From positions 11,925,401 to 11,989,400 of the forward strand of contig OZ025286.1 of assembly GCA_964019165.1 (NCBI GenBank): 64,000 bases of DNA, read 5' to 3'. How positions within the stretch are numbered: position 1 is the first letter of the stretch; the number at the start of each line of letters is the position of its first letter. The translations under genes were made by a program, and so were the position numbers. Below the pieces are notes generated by a model that saw only the letters and a list, made by a program, of their open reading frames with translations, was not told where the DNA came from and did not search any database. This document shows positions 42,025-51,775 of the stretch, one piece after another. The DNA is from Mastigias papua. Its lineage: Eukaryota; Cnidaria; Scyphozoa; Rhizostomeae; Mastigiidae.

Positions 42025-43249
42025 GGGTAATTCGGGGCAAAATGAGACACGGGGCAAAATGCGACAATTCTTCTTTCATAATGAATTGTCGGTTTGTCCG
42101 GTGGAGAAACAAATCAGCTCGATCTATGATATAGAAATTGAGCTCCCTTTTTCGGCTTTTCAACCGTTGCTTCTGTGGTAACGGAAAGCTGATGTGAGAA
42201 AAACGATATTTTTGCGGATACATCGATGATTAAAACAGCAATTTTGCTAAGGCTAAGGAAAATATCTTGAAAACTTTTCAAATTTTTGCGCCAATGATTC
42301 AAGGTGAGTGAGATACAACCCCCTATAGAATTTAGTTATGCACAACTGTATAATACTCGCAATACCATAGCATGATGGAATGCGCAATTTTATGCTTAGT
42401 TTCTTTCTTTCTTCTGTTATCAAACTGTGGCAAAATGCGGCGATGGCCTAAGTCCGTCCTATTCTACCACTAGGAATCATAGTATATGCTAGTATTTCTT
42501 AAAATGGATTAAAATATATTTTGAATTGACTTTGATTGCAGATAGTACGCACTTATCAAAGAGTATTAAAAAACAAAAACTTTTATTTCAGCAAAAAAAC
42601 TGTCGGATTCTTCTTCAGTGGGTATTCTCTAGCGATTGTCGTTTTGGCCTTAGAAACCACTCAGTAACATGAAGAATGAATTGAGCATGTTATGTTTCCT
42701 TGCTTCAAGAAAATCGTTTTTAAAGTATTCGTAATATCCATAGCAATCAAGAAAAGCTTTCGTTTGTCAACAGGATAATACATCTGCTCACAGAGCAGAG
42801 ATAACTCGAAACTTCTTTAGATAGCAGAACATTAGATTTGACATTCGAAGCTGTCAAAAAATGCTTGGCTACCCATCAAAACATCGATTAAAGATCTTTT
42901 CTAGCAAACGTTTTTCGTAGCAATGTTTAACTTTTCGAATCTTCAAATTATAATTTTTTTCATTGACCGTATTTCGACGTCCTGTTCTTTTTGATTTGCT
43001 GTTGTAATTTGCATCTAATTTGCATAACCACGAACCTCGTTGATCTTTTGCCATTACATAATTTTTGAAAGAATTTCATAAATTTAAGTAAATTAATTCG
43101 AATGTGAGTGTACTTATTTCAGTCATTTCATTTAGTAATATATTGCTAAAAACTGTTGATCGAAATGTCTCTTGCCTTCGCCTCATATCATTTAAAAACG
43201 TAACTAGTAGATGTAAGTCTTAAAGATTTATAAACATAGAAGATAAAGT

Positions 43250-43285
43250 GTCTCATTTTGCCCCACATGTGGGGCAAAATGAGAC
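43250..43285. repeat. Perfect 36-bp palindrome
   Basis: GTCTCATTTTGCCCC, ACATGT, then GGGGCAAAATGAGAC. Both arms equal the inner part of the terminal repeat of the surrounding element. Confidence 0.95.
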
Positions 43286-43509
43286 GATATACCTGTTGTA
43301 GAAAAAGCTATAAATTTTCAAATTATGAAAAGGTTGGGAAAATTGCTCTTGCTGTTGAATAGTTCATATGTTTAAGTAAGTATATGAATGCTGTCCTCTT
43401 TAATTCACATATTCCTGGCTGAGCAAGAGTAGAATATTTGCTTAAGTGAAAAGTCTGTTGGTACTACAGAACTTCACTATAGCACGAAAAAGCGGAAACA
43501 TTCTTTTGG

Positions 43510-43550
43510 CATACTGAAAGCTTTTTTCGTCCGACACTCGTCAGAGTATG
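43510..43550 (-). ncRNA. Type I hammerhead ribozyme, minus arm
   Basis: 41 nt: CATACT, CTGACGA, GTGTCGGAC, GAAA, AAAGCTTT, C, AGTATG on the minus strand. Stem I is 6 bp, the core is intact, stem II closes with G-C, and stem III is AAA/UUU with a 3-nt loop. Expected cleavage after the C before AGTATG. Confidence 0.85.
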
Positions 43551-43913
43551 AAACGTCGGATAACGACCGAAAGGTGAACCGAAATATATAGCCAGATGCG
43601 GGTGCACGTGATGTGATGAATAATGCGTCTATTTGGCCCTATAATTGGCCAATTAGCACCTATTCACCATTGTTTACTTGAAGAGTCCAAGTGAAAAAAC
43701 GAACTCTCGAAGTGAAAAAAAAACGGGTGAAAAAACCCAGTCTTGTGTAAACAAAAAGAGTTCGTTTTTTCACTTGGACTTTTCAAGTAAACAATGGTGA
43801 ATAGGTGCTAATTGGCCAATTATAGGGCCAAATAGACGCATTATTCATCATATCACGTGCACCCGCATCTGGCTATATATTTCGGTTCACCTTTCGGTCG
43901 TTATCCGACGTTT

Positions 43914-43954
43914 CATACTCTGACGAGTGTCGGACGAAAAAAGCTTTCAGTATG
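43914..43954 (+). ncRNA. Type I hammerhead ribozyme, plus arm
   Basis: Identical 41 nt to the minus-arm copy, in plus orientation and thus in the sense of the Artemis-like gene, inside its intron. Core CTGACGA and GAAA intact. Confidence 0.85.
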
Positions 43955-44019
43955 CCAAAAGAATGTTTCCGCTTTTTCGTGCTATTTGCTTAAGTGTCTC
44001 ATTTTGCCGCGAATTACCC

Positions 44020-45115
44020 AAACTTTGTCACTTTATGGTATACCTAGTGTAAGTTGTATTTGTAATCATACATGCTTTTTCAAAAGAAAACTGCACAAAG
44101 CGGGATTCCTGCATGCTATGAAGAATAACTAAATTCCACAAAAGGACACTTAATTACATATCATGCAAAACCTCTCGAGTAATTTCGATCTACCGAAATT
44201 ACTGTAATTTGTATAATATTTCTCTTAAGATAGTACAGAATGCATGTCTTATATAAGTACCCGTTTAGATTGAGATGTAATTGACCCAGACTGTCACCCA
44301 GACCTTTCACTGTCACCCAGTTGATACTTTGACTTACCAGTCTAGCTTACAAGATAGCGTGTGAAACATATGCATTATTGTTCATAGCATGTCAATTATA
44401 GAATTGGCGGCGTTCTGTATGTCGGATGATTTAAGACCTTGCATCTCTCTGAGGAGAGCTCGGAGTTGGTAGTTAAAAATGTATTCAGGAGGTTTCATTT
44501 AAAAGCTCATTTCTGTTAATGAATATAATTTCTTTTATGAGACAAAAGATGTGATAAGCCTTCACTGCAACTCCGTGTCAAGATAAACGAGAAGCATCTT
44601 GGTAGTTTATGATATAATGTAGACGAGTCTGTTTGCAGGTCTAGAACAGTGTTCCATGTTAGCACCAGATTGTATTATGTATATGGCATAGAAATTAGAC
44701 TTGACGTGATGTTTTCCTTTCTATTGATACAGCACTAGAAAACAGGACTGCAGAATTAAGCTATCAGTGGTTCCCCTCTATCGACCGTGCAACGTTTTAA
44801 GACAGTCGCCCGTTTTCTTACTGTAACGTAAACATGTAAACTTCCCTTAGCAATCAAAATTTGTATTATCACCAACTTTAAGTATAATGGTATGTAGTTC
44901 ATAGGTGACCTCCAAAGTTTATTGAGGAAAAATATTTTCAGTTCGGGTTGTATCTTGCTGTTCCTTTTCATTTGTATAGTATGTTGGTCGCCACCAGATG
45001 TTGGAGGGTTTTCATGCAATTTAGGTTGCATTAGGTCATGAATATTTCCGATTTTTAGCTTTGTAATGCTCTTTATCTAGCCTGCAGTTGTTACGTCTAG
45101 TAATCATCATTTCAG
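44020..45115. other. Intron sequence, nothing recognised
   Basis: Between the TIR element and exon j. Only short frames with no signature. Confidence 0.45.
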
Positions 45116-45223
45116 ATCCACGTCACTCAGCGAAAATATGACTTGTATTCATGTGTCCCTGGGATGAGAGAATTTGTTACATGCGGCAGTAGCACTACGA
45201 GAATACATTCTTGTTTTAGGAAT
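45116..45223 (+). CDS. DCLRE1C: DCLRE1C exon j (zinc-site H, H-x-C)
   Basis: Acceptor ATCATCATTTCAG, donor GTAAGT, 108 nt, phase 0 at both ends. It encodes IHVTQRKYDLYSCVPGMREF, VTCGSSTTRIHSCFRN. The H of IHV and the H and C of RIHSC line up with H228, H254 and C256 of human Artemis, three ligands of the beta-CASP zinc site absent from SNM1A and SNM1B. This exon gives the best evidence for Artemis over its paralogues. Confidence 0.94.
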
Positions 45224-46229
45224 GTAAGTGATTATTTGCCTTGTTTTTTCATATAGATATGAGAATGCATGGATAATAGTGACATGTTATCAATTAGAAT
45301 GGGCCTAAATTACTCAGATGTTATAGTTGGCTTTCAGCCGATTTTTGCAAATGGTACATATTGATGCTCGCAGTGAATTAATACTATGCATTAGTATTTT
45401 GTAAATCCTTCATATGGCATATTTTCGTTGTATTACGTTATTGTTTGGTGATGTAAATTTCCGTATTCTAGTTACTTCCATTAGTGATGATTGTGTAACA
45501 TAACCTCACGCTGTATTCCAACATACGCCCTACATTTGTGCCAGGATATATCAGATGGTTTACGTCTATTGTGAAGAAGTTGAATAGATGTGAAGATAGA
45601 CCATAGATAAATCAGCCAACAGAGCTCATTTTACTGATTGTTTACTAATTGCAACCCAAAAACCCTGCGCTCAAGCTTAAAATTATTGATTTCCTATAGA
45701 ACATCTATTTTTAAGGAGTAGTATTGTTTAGTATCATTTTTAAGGAAATGAAATCAAGGAGAGTTCAAAGGTAATAACATTTATATATACACTGCTGCTC
45801 AGTGATATAGGAAGCATTCAAAAAGCGGCAGAGGGTACATGCATTCACGAGCATCCACACAAGCAAACAAATGGCTACTACGGAAGCTGAAAAGGGGTAC
45901 TACTTTGCATATACATTTGTGTAAAGCATCAATATGGCCACATGTTGTAAGGATAGTTTTCTTGCGTCTCTTACAATCGTAAAGAAAACTATCAGAGCTG
46001 TTACGAAACAAATTGTGAATTCATATTAAAGTTACATTTGCTAGTAGATAGTAATTCCAGTCCCTTCTAATTTTCAGAAGAATTTTCTTTATTCATCTTT
46101 TTAGTTTAGAGACGTTCCTCGGATCGTAGACTATCTTTTGAAGAGCCGCATGTAGCTTGCACGCTTCGATTTATCTACATTTCATATAGTGTAACTGTGA
46201 TAAAATTTTCAGACAATATAAATTTTTGG
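45224..46229. other. Intron sequence, nothing recognised
   Basis: Start of the 13.9-kb intron after exon j. Searched for the missing small exon; none fits. Confidence 0.45.
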
Positions 46230-46640
46230 GAAGTAATGTACCTCTGTGACATCTATACCTGCAGTTCGCATTGCTCACCTTACTGCTTTCGCAATACGAA
46301 AACAGATTTGAAGTTACCAATGTTAGGTCATCAAATTTCCAGAGGTGTGTCTCGTATAGCGGTGCAACATTGTGGCATGGCCTGGCAGCCGAGTTCAAGC
46401 AAGCATCCTCTCAGTATGGTTGTAAGAAAATTAGTTAAAGTAAGACGTTTTTTCTTGTTATTTAACAATTTTGAATTTTAGAAATTTCGTTTGGGCATTG
46501 TAAATAGGATTTTATAATTTAATTTTGTTGATAACTATCAAACATACTTTTTGTATTATAAATAGTGTGTTTATCGGAGGCTCCCTTGAAAATCGGCTAG
46601 CTGAAGAGCAGCCCTCCTCAACAGAATCAAGTATGAAATA
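46230..46640 (+). mobile_element. CR1/L2-like LINE 3' end fragment
   Basis: The plus frame at 46197-46481 includes YCFRNTKTDLKLPMLGHQIS, corresponding to the 'L-R-x-T-x-T-D-L-K-L-P' block of LINEs A and C, then decays. The 3' stem-loop (46576-46619) has the family pattern CTCCCTTGAAAA and GCTGAAGAGCAGCCCTCC. Confidence 0.7.
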
Positions 46641-47090
46641 TTAAATATATTATATGAAAGGTTCAAGGTATGAATGGTATTCAATATGGCACAGGGCTGA
46701 TGGTACTAAGGTATATTGCTCAATATTTCAAGAAAACATACTCATTATAACAGATATCTTATATAACTGCAAAGACACCTTGGCAGCCAATCAGAAAGAC
46801 TACAGCAAAGACTATAAAAGAAGCTTGTCCAGTTTGCAGACGCGGAAGATAATACACCATGAAGCTACTAAATAGCTGCAATGCAACCCTTACGGTGGAC
46901 ATTACACCTTAGTTGATGAGCTATGCGAAGTCTTTAAAGGAAAACCATATGAGGCAAGAACTGAGTATCAAAACAGAACATTAGCTATAATGTATATACA
47001 TATAAATCAAATAGAATTTCACTACCAGCTTTGTACAAGATCAATGTAATTACACGTAAGGAAATACTTATTAGCTTGGCCATTTGTGCT
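46641..47090 (+). other. Open-frame remnant of unknown identity, left of BEL
   Basis: Frames 46654-46875 and, in another frame, about 46879-47046 (YGGHYTLVDELCEVFKGKPY) have no signature I recognise. A third frame is open from 46965 to the BEL insertion and continues beyond it (see 51608-51775). Confidence 0.3.
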
Positions 47091-47095
47091 GATGG

Positions 47096-47631
47096 TGTCG
47101 GGGATTTTCCATACGCTTCCACGCCTTCGCAGCGCTCTTTCTTCTTTAACCATTCATTTACTTTCTCACGCAGCTGACGTAGATTATGTATGACTAGTTG
47201 TTGCGATATGCAATAATATCATTTTTCACTATATGCACAGCTTAAGTATAACCTTAACATTAGTCATGATTACGTTACAGAGTTGTTTTTGCAAGTTGTT
47301 TACTAACCATATTTACGTATATCTTGTATCCTGTTATTCTTAATTTTGATTGGTAGCAATTTATAGATTCGTGTAATTTGTCTACAAAAAGAGAGAAAAA
47401 GAGAGAAAGAGACAAAGATAGTTGGATAGTTGGACAGAGTTCAAGAGAGAGATGGAAGTAGAGAGAGAGAGTAGGATAGATTTGAAGTATTGAAGTTTGA
47501 GTTAAATTGATCTGGATGAAGAGTAACAAGATACGAAACTTGGTGTCTCTCTGGTTGTTCTCTTGGCACTTTAACACTACATCCCTGAACCAGCAGATAG
47601 TCGGCATTGGAACGCTGAATAATTTTCTACA
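47096..47631 (+). repeat. BEL/Pao 5' LTR
   Basis: 536 bp from TGTCGGGGATTTTCC to TTTTCTACA. Carries a GAGA-rich stretch (47390-47475). As the 5' LTR it should hold the promoter; no clear TATA box stands out. Confidence 0.95.
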
Positions 47632-47634
47632 TCT

Positions 47635-47652
47635 TGGTCCACCGTGCCAGGG
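47635..47652 (+). promoter_or_regulatory. Candidate tRNA primer-binding site
   Basis: TGGTCCACCGTGCCAGGG begins three bases after the 5' LTR. TGG is the complement of the CCA end of a tRNA. The cognate tRNA was not identified. Confidence 0.7.
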
Positions 47653-47671
47653 ATAGTTAAAGGAAGAGAAA

Positions 47672-48805
47672 ATGGATGCCACAAAATTAAAGACGATACG
47701 GAGAGGCCATAGAGGGTACATTACAAGGCAGATGAAAACAATCGACGAACAAAAGAAAGATGTCAAAAAGCTAAAGCAGTTGGAAATGCAGTTAAAAGAA
47801 AAGCTTCAGACGGTTAAAGACCTTGACGAAAAAGTTCTAGAGTTGATCGCAGACGAAGAGAGTGAATCAGACACAGAGGGGGCAGGCCCAGTCAGTAAAG
47901 AAATAGATGAAGCTGCAGCCTTCCAAGACAAGGTAAATTCAGCAATTCTTTCCATTCAAGAAATTCTTTTGCCTAACGGTCCTATGCATAGAGGTGAACA
48001 GAACAGTTCCATAAGAGTATCAAGCCATGAAAATGTGAGGAAAGTTAGGGCAAAACTACCGATACTGGAACTACGAAGGTATTCTGGGAAGCCACAAGAA
48101 TGGCAAGAGTTCTGGGACGGGTTTGTAAGTGCTGTTCATGAGAACGAAGAACTTTCAAGCATAGATAAGTTTTCATATTTGAAATACTATTTAGAAGATG
48201 GGGCCAAAAAAGTAATCTCAGGGCTAGAACTGACAGAAAAGAACTACGAGGTTGCATTGAATTTATTGAAGGACAGATTTGCCAAACCTGCTATAATCAA
48301 GCAAGCCCATATAAGAGAAATTATGAATTGCAGTCCTGTTTTCAATGAGAAAAATATCAGAAAGATGAGAGACTTGTACGACTGTCTTGAAACCCACTGT
48401 AGAGGGCTAGAAGCTTTGGGAGTAGATCAAGAAAATTACTCTTGCATTGTCGTTCCAACGGTTATGGAAAAGATTCCAGATGCAGTCAGATTGAACATGA
48501 TAAAGGGTATCAAAAACCTTGATGACTGGACCATGGAAGAACTGCCAGACGCATTTAGAGACGAATTAGAAATTCGAGAAAGGAACCAACCAAACCACAG
48601 ATCAGCAAGACACGAAGATGACATGAAGCCGAGGTCTGCATGGAAAACCCCAACTAGCGGAAGTGCTCTACATGCTACGACAAATGCATACAGCGACGAA
48701 AAAGGTAAGAGATTTTGTTTGTTTTGCAAAGGAAACCACGAAGAAAGTTGCTGCAAGAACGTTGCCAGCCTCAAGGAACGTAGAAATTATTTTAAAGTAT
48801 GGTAG
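47672..48805 (+). CDS. BEL/Pao gag-like ORF
   Basis: 377 codons. The N-terminus is charged and probably coiled-coil (KKDVKKLKQLEMQLKEKLQT). Residues about 130-250 carry the DUF1759 type of gag segment: LPILELRRYSGKPQEWQEFW, then SSIDKFSYLKYYLEDGAKKV and YEVALNLLKDRFAKP. A zinc-knuckle start CLFCKGNHEESC lies near residue 350. The frame then ends at KVW, while the second knuckle and the rest follow in the +1 frame at about 48807, so gag and pol are out of frame by one base (programmed shift or two-base loss in TTTAAAGT). It packages the element's RNA in the family. Confidence 0.88.
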   Translation: MDATKLKTIRRGHRGYITRQMKTIDEQKKDVKKLKQLEMQLKEKLQTVKDLDEKVLELIADEESESDTEGAGPVSKEIDEAAAFQDKVNSAILSIQEILLPNGPMHRGEQNSSIRVSSHENVRKVRAKLPILELRRYSGKPQEWQEFWDGFVSAVHENEELSSIDKFSYLKYYLEDGAKKVISGLELTEKNYEVALNLLKDRFAKPAIIKQAHIREIMNCSPVFNEKNIRKMRDLYDCLETHCRGLEALGVDQENYSCIVVPTVMEKIPDAVRLNMIKGIKNLDDWTMEELPDAFRDELEIRERNQPNHRSARHEDDMKPRSAWKTPTSGSALHATTNAYSDEKGKRFCLFCKGNHEESCCKNVASLKERRNYFKVW

Positions 48806-51056
48806 ATGCTTTAATTGTTTTAAGAGAAACCATAAGGCCTTTGAATGTCGTTCCAAAATCGCTTGTTTAAAATGTAATCAAAGGCACCATTCGTCTCTTT
48901 GTAATAGGCCTAATAGTGGCAATGAAAGTAATGATACAAGTGTAGAAGCTAAGCCGTTTTCGCCGTCAGCTGCTACTAAGCCAGCCTCACTAACTAACGC
49001 TACATCTTGCATGGGTAATGTAGGAAACGGGGGGAGCGTAGCATTGCAGACAGCGCAAGCAATTTTAAGGGGTGACCAGATAGTTAAGGCTCGCGTACTT
49101 TTCGACACAGGTAGCCATAGGACATTTGTCACGCAGGACATTGTTGATCGCTTAGGGAAAGCGCCTTTTAAGCAGGAAAGCTTGGCAATAAAGACATTTG
49201 GTTCTGCTAAAGTGGAAGAAAGAATGAGAGATGTAGTTGAACTCGAGCTGTATTCAGTACAAGGTAGCAAGCCAATTAGAATAGTAGCTTCTGTAGTGCA
49301 GCATATTTCAGAAATTAGAAATGAACACCCAGAGATAGTTAAACATAACTTTCGCCATTTTGCTAACATTTGGTTTTCAGATGTTTCTCCAAGACAGGAA
49401 TCGCTTACAATCGATTTGTTAATAGGAAACGATTTCCTCCATGAGTTGCAAGAGGATAAGGTTATAAGAGGGGAGCCAGGACAACCAGTTGCTGTGCAGA
49501 CAAAACTTGGATGGGTGTTATCTGGTCCTTTGAAGGGTATGACAGTTGCTTCTAGCAACATTGTCAATATTAATCTTGTCCATGATCCTTCCAAAAGGTT
49601 ACATGTTAATTCTTCTGTAAGGCTTGATGATGAAGTAAAACAGCTATGGGACTTGGAAACAATTGGCATCAGAAGTACAGATGAAGTACATGATGAATTA
49701 CTCGATAATGTTTCATTCAATGGAGAGAGATATTCAGTTAAATTGCCATGGAAGGTGGGGCATAAACCCCTTCCATCTAATTTTCAAAGTAGTTTTTGCA
49801 GGCTAAAGAGACAGCTGAGAAAATTGAAGAAAGAACCACACTTACTTGAGGCATATGATAATATAATCAAGGACCAGTTGGAGCAAAACATAATTGAAAA
49901 GGTTGCAGAACTTGAAGCCACTGAAAAGGAACACTATTTACCACACCATGCAGTAGTTCGGGACCATGCAGAGACTACCAAGATAAGAATTGTATATGAC
50001 GCCTCATCAAAGGAAGGGAAGACAGGTACGTCTCTTAATAATTGTTTACATGTGGGACCACCACTTACGCCTTTGTTGTTCGATATTCTTTTGAGATTTA
50101 GAGAATTTAAAGTACCAATGGTGGCAGATATAGAGAAGGCATTTTTAAATGTGGAAATTGACCAGGCAGACAGGGATGTTTTAAGATTTCTTTGGGTCAA
50201 GGATATTCATAATGAAAATTCGCCAATTGAGGTTTATCGCTTTAATCGAGTGGTCTTTGGTGTTAACTCATCACCATTTTTGTTGAATGGAGTACTAAGA
50301 CACCACATTAGTAACTACCAAGAGTTAGATCCAGAATTTGCTACTAAATTAGCTAGCAATTTCTATGTTGACGACTTAGTGTTCGGAGCTTCTAATGTAG
50401 ATGATGCAAGAAATCTACATTTGAAGGCTATAGAGAGAATGAAGGAAGGAGGATTTAATCTTAGGAAGTGGAAGAGTAGTAATGTTGAGTTAGTGCAAGA
50501 GTTCAAAAAGAGTGATCCTAGTTATGCAGTATCTCAAGAAGAGGAAGGAACGTATGCGAAAGAAACACTAGACAATGCTGATGAAGATAGTCCAGCTTAC
50601 TGTAAGAGATTCTTATTTCTCATCAAGATGCTCGATCATTTTTGGACACGCTGGAGACGAGAATATCTCACTGATTTACGAGAAGTGCATCGCATTAACA
50701 TGGGAGACCGTTCCGAGACGAAAATCGGAGATGTCGTACTGATCAAGGAGGACAACGTGCACAGGGGAAATTGGAGAATGGGTGTAGAATCGGATCTGAT
50801 TACTGGAAAGGATGGAGTGACAAGAGGAGCAAAGGTACGTATTGGAGGAAAAGGTAAACCAGACTTTTTATGTAGACCTTTGCAGAAATTATATCCCTTT
50901 GAAGTCAGAAGTGTAGTTGTAGACAGTGATAGAAACATAGCTCAGACCAGAGATCGAGAGCCAAATGCTTGTGAGCGCAGGCATGCTTTTAGGCCTAAGC
51001 GCGTTGCAGCTAAAGACTCAGTATGGAACACGCTTTTAATGCTTGACTCACGGTGA
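48780..51056 (+). CDS. BEL/Pao pol, lacking RNase H and integrase core
   Basis: Real coding enters near 48780 (an ATG at 48663 is in gag overlap). Second knuckle CFNCFKRNHKAFEC and CLKCNQRHHSSLC. Aspartic protease VLFDTGSHRTFVTQDI (catalytic D-T-G, about 49100). RT: RIVYDASSKEGKTGTSLNNC, VADIEKAFLNVEID (motif A), RVVFGVNSSPFLLNGVL (motif B), FYVDDLVFGA (Y-V-D-D, about 50365). After NLRKWKSSNVELVQEF the sequence passes within about 30 codons to FWTRWRREYLTDLRE and GDVVLIKEDNVHRGNWRMG, the DUF5641 tail after integrase. Roughly half of the usual pol length is missing. The frame stays open to its stop, so RT could be made, but integration would need help in trans. Confidence 0.88.
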   Translation, partial: VEIILKYGRCFNCFKRNHKAFECRSKIACLKCNQRHHSSLCNRPNSGNESNDTSVEAKPFSPSAATKPASLTNATSCMGNVGNGGSVALQTAQAILRGDQIVKARVLFDTGSHRTFVTQDIVDRLGKAPFKQESLAIKTFGSAKVEERMRDVVELELYSVQGSKPIRIVASVVQHISEIRNEHPEIVKHNFRHFANIWFSDVSPRQESLTIDLLIGNDFLHELQEDKVIRGEPGQPVAVQTKLGWVLSGPLKGMTVASSNIVNINLVHDPSKRLHVNSSVRLDDEVKQLWDLETIGIRSTDEVHDELLDNVSFNGERYSVKLPWKVGHKPLPSNFQSSFCRLKRQLRKLKKEPHLLEAYDNIIKDQLEQNIIEKVAELEATEKEHYLPHHAVVRDHAETTKIRIVYDASSKEGKTGTSLNNCLHVGPPLTPLLFDILLRFREFKVPMVADIEKAFLNVEIDQADRDVLRFLWVKDIHNENSPIEVYRFNRVVFGVNSSPFLLNGVLRHHISNYQELDPEFATKLASNFYVDDLVFGASNVDDARNLHLKAIERMKEGGFNLRKWKSSNVELVQEFKKSDPSYAVSQEEEGTYAKETLDNADEDSPAYCKRFLFLIKMLDHFWTRWRREYLTDLREVHRINMGDRSETKIGDVVLIKEDNVHRGNWRMGVESDLITGKDGVTRGAKVRIGGKGKPDFLCRPLQKLYPFEVRSVVVDSDRNIAQTRDREPNACERRHAFRPKRVAAKDSVWNTLLMLDSR

Positions 51057-51059
51057 GTC

Positions 51060-51072
51060 AAGGAGGGGAGTG
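51060..51072 (+). promoter_or_regulatory. Polypurine tract
   Basis: AAGGAGGGGAGTG directly before the 3' LTR; plus-strand primer site expected for LTR elements. Confidence 0.75.
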
Positions 51073-51607
51073 TGTTGGGGATTTTCCATACGCTTCCACG
51101 CCTTCGCAGCGCTCTTTCTTCTTTAACCATTCATTTACTTTCTCACGCAGCTGACGTAGATTATGTATGACTAGTTGTTGCGATATGCAATAATATCATT
51201 TTTCACTATATGCACAGCTTAAGTATAACCTTAACATTAGTCATGATTACGTTACAGAGTTGTTTTTGCAAGTTGTTTACTAACCATATTTACGTATATC
51301 TTGTATCCTGTTATTCTTAATTTTGATTGGTAGCAATTTATAGATTCGTGTAATTTGTCTACAAAAAGAGAGAAAAAGAGAGAAAGAGACAAAGATAGTT
51401 GGATAGTTGGACAGAGTTCAAGAGAGAGATGGAAGTAGAGAGAGAGAGTAGGATAGATTTGAAGTATTGAAGTTTGAGTTAAATTGATCTGGATGAAGAG
51501 TAACAAGATACGAAACTTGGTGTCTCTCTGGTTGTTCTCTTGGCACTTTAACACTACATCCCTGAACCAGCAGATAGTCGGCATTGGATCGCTGAATAAT
51601 TTCTACA
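51073..51607 (+). repeat. BEL/Pao 3' LTR
   Basis: 535 bp from TGTTGGGGATTTTCC to TTTCTACA. By eye it differs from the 5' LTR at TGTC/TGTT, GGAACG/GGATCG, and one T fewer near the end. Confidence 0.95.
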
Positions 51608-51775
51608 GATGGTGACACTGCTAGCCAATGCATAATGGTTGATTTAATAGCTGAAAAAGAACAGGCAAAGGAAGCAATTCTTAAATTAAATGAGCTCTGT
51701 CTGACGGTTGAGGGAAACTATTGTTCAAAATATGAGTGGTTCATAGCGTATGTACAGTATGTTAGTGCTGATTAG
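51608..51775 (+). other. Open-frame remnant right of BEL
   Basis: Encodes DGDTASQCIMVDLIAEKEQA, then KYEWFIAYVQYVSAD and a stop. With BEL and one target copy removed it continues the frame open from 46965, about 98 codons in all. The family is not recognised. Confidence 0.35.

Larger units (their letters stand above)
43435..43996. mobile_element. Penelope pseudo-LTR pair in inverted arrangement
   Basis: Insert 43449-43983 between direct repeats ATTTGCTTAAGTG (43436-43448 and 43984-43996; a leading T also matches). The left half is a minus-oriented pseudo-LTR (43449-43720) beginning with TTGGTACTACAGAACTTCA. The right half is the same sequence in plus orientation (43740-43983). No protein coding. 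This head-to-head, coding-free form is a known kind of Penelope-like insertion. It carries two intact hammerheads on opposite strands. Confidence 0.85.
42025..44019. mobile_element. TIR element with GGGTAATTCGGGGCAAAATG ends
   Basis: The left end GGGTAATTCGGGGCAAAATG is matched inversely at 44019, with 24 of 25 terminal positions agreeing. The same terminal word appears internally as a perfect 36-bp palindrome (43250-43285), suggesting two elements joined head to head. Interior frames such as 43054-42869 (minus, Lys/Arg-rich) have no recognised transposase signature. A Penelope piece (43449-43983) is inserted near the right end. No clear target duplication at the outer ends. Confidence 0.65.
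47091..51612 (+). mobile_element. BEL/Pao LTR retrotransposon, internally deleted
   Basis: Two LTRs (536 and 535 bp) with TG...CA ends, 5-bp target duplication GATGG (47091-47095 and 51608-51612), primer-binding site after the 5' LTR, purine tract AAGGAGGGGAGTG (51060-51072) before the 3' LTR. It encodes gag, protease and RT, then jumps to the integrase C-terminal tail: the RNase H and integrase core are missing. The LTRs differ at about three positions by eye, so insertion is recent. It lies in the Artemis intron between exons j and k, same orientation. Confidence 0.95.

Noticed and set aside
43449..43983. First read as a MITE with long inverted repeats
   Set aside because: The arms equal the pseudo-LTR that follows the RT remnant at 20.3-21.4 kb, and the duplication is 13 bp, so it is a Penelope insertion.
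46965..51775. Tyrosine-phosphatase-like end in the frame split by BEL (C-A-D-G ... K-Y-E-W-F)
   Set aside because: No catalytic C-x5-R and no WPD or KNRY signature; the likeness is too weak to name.
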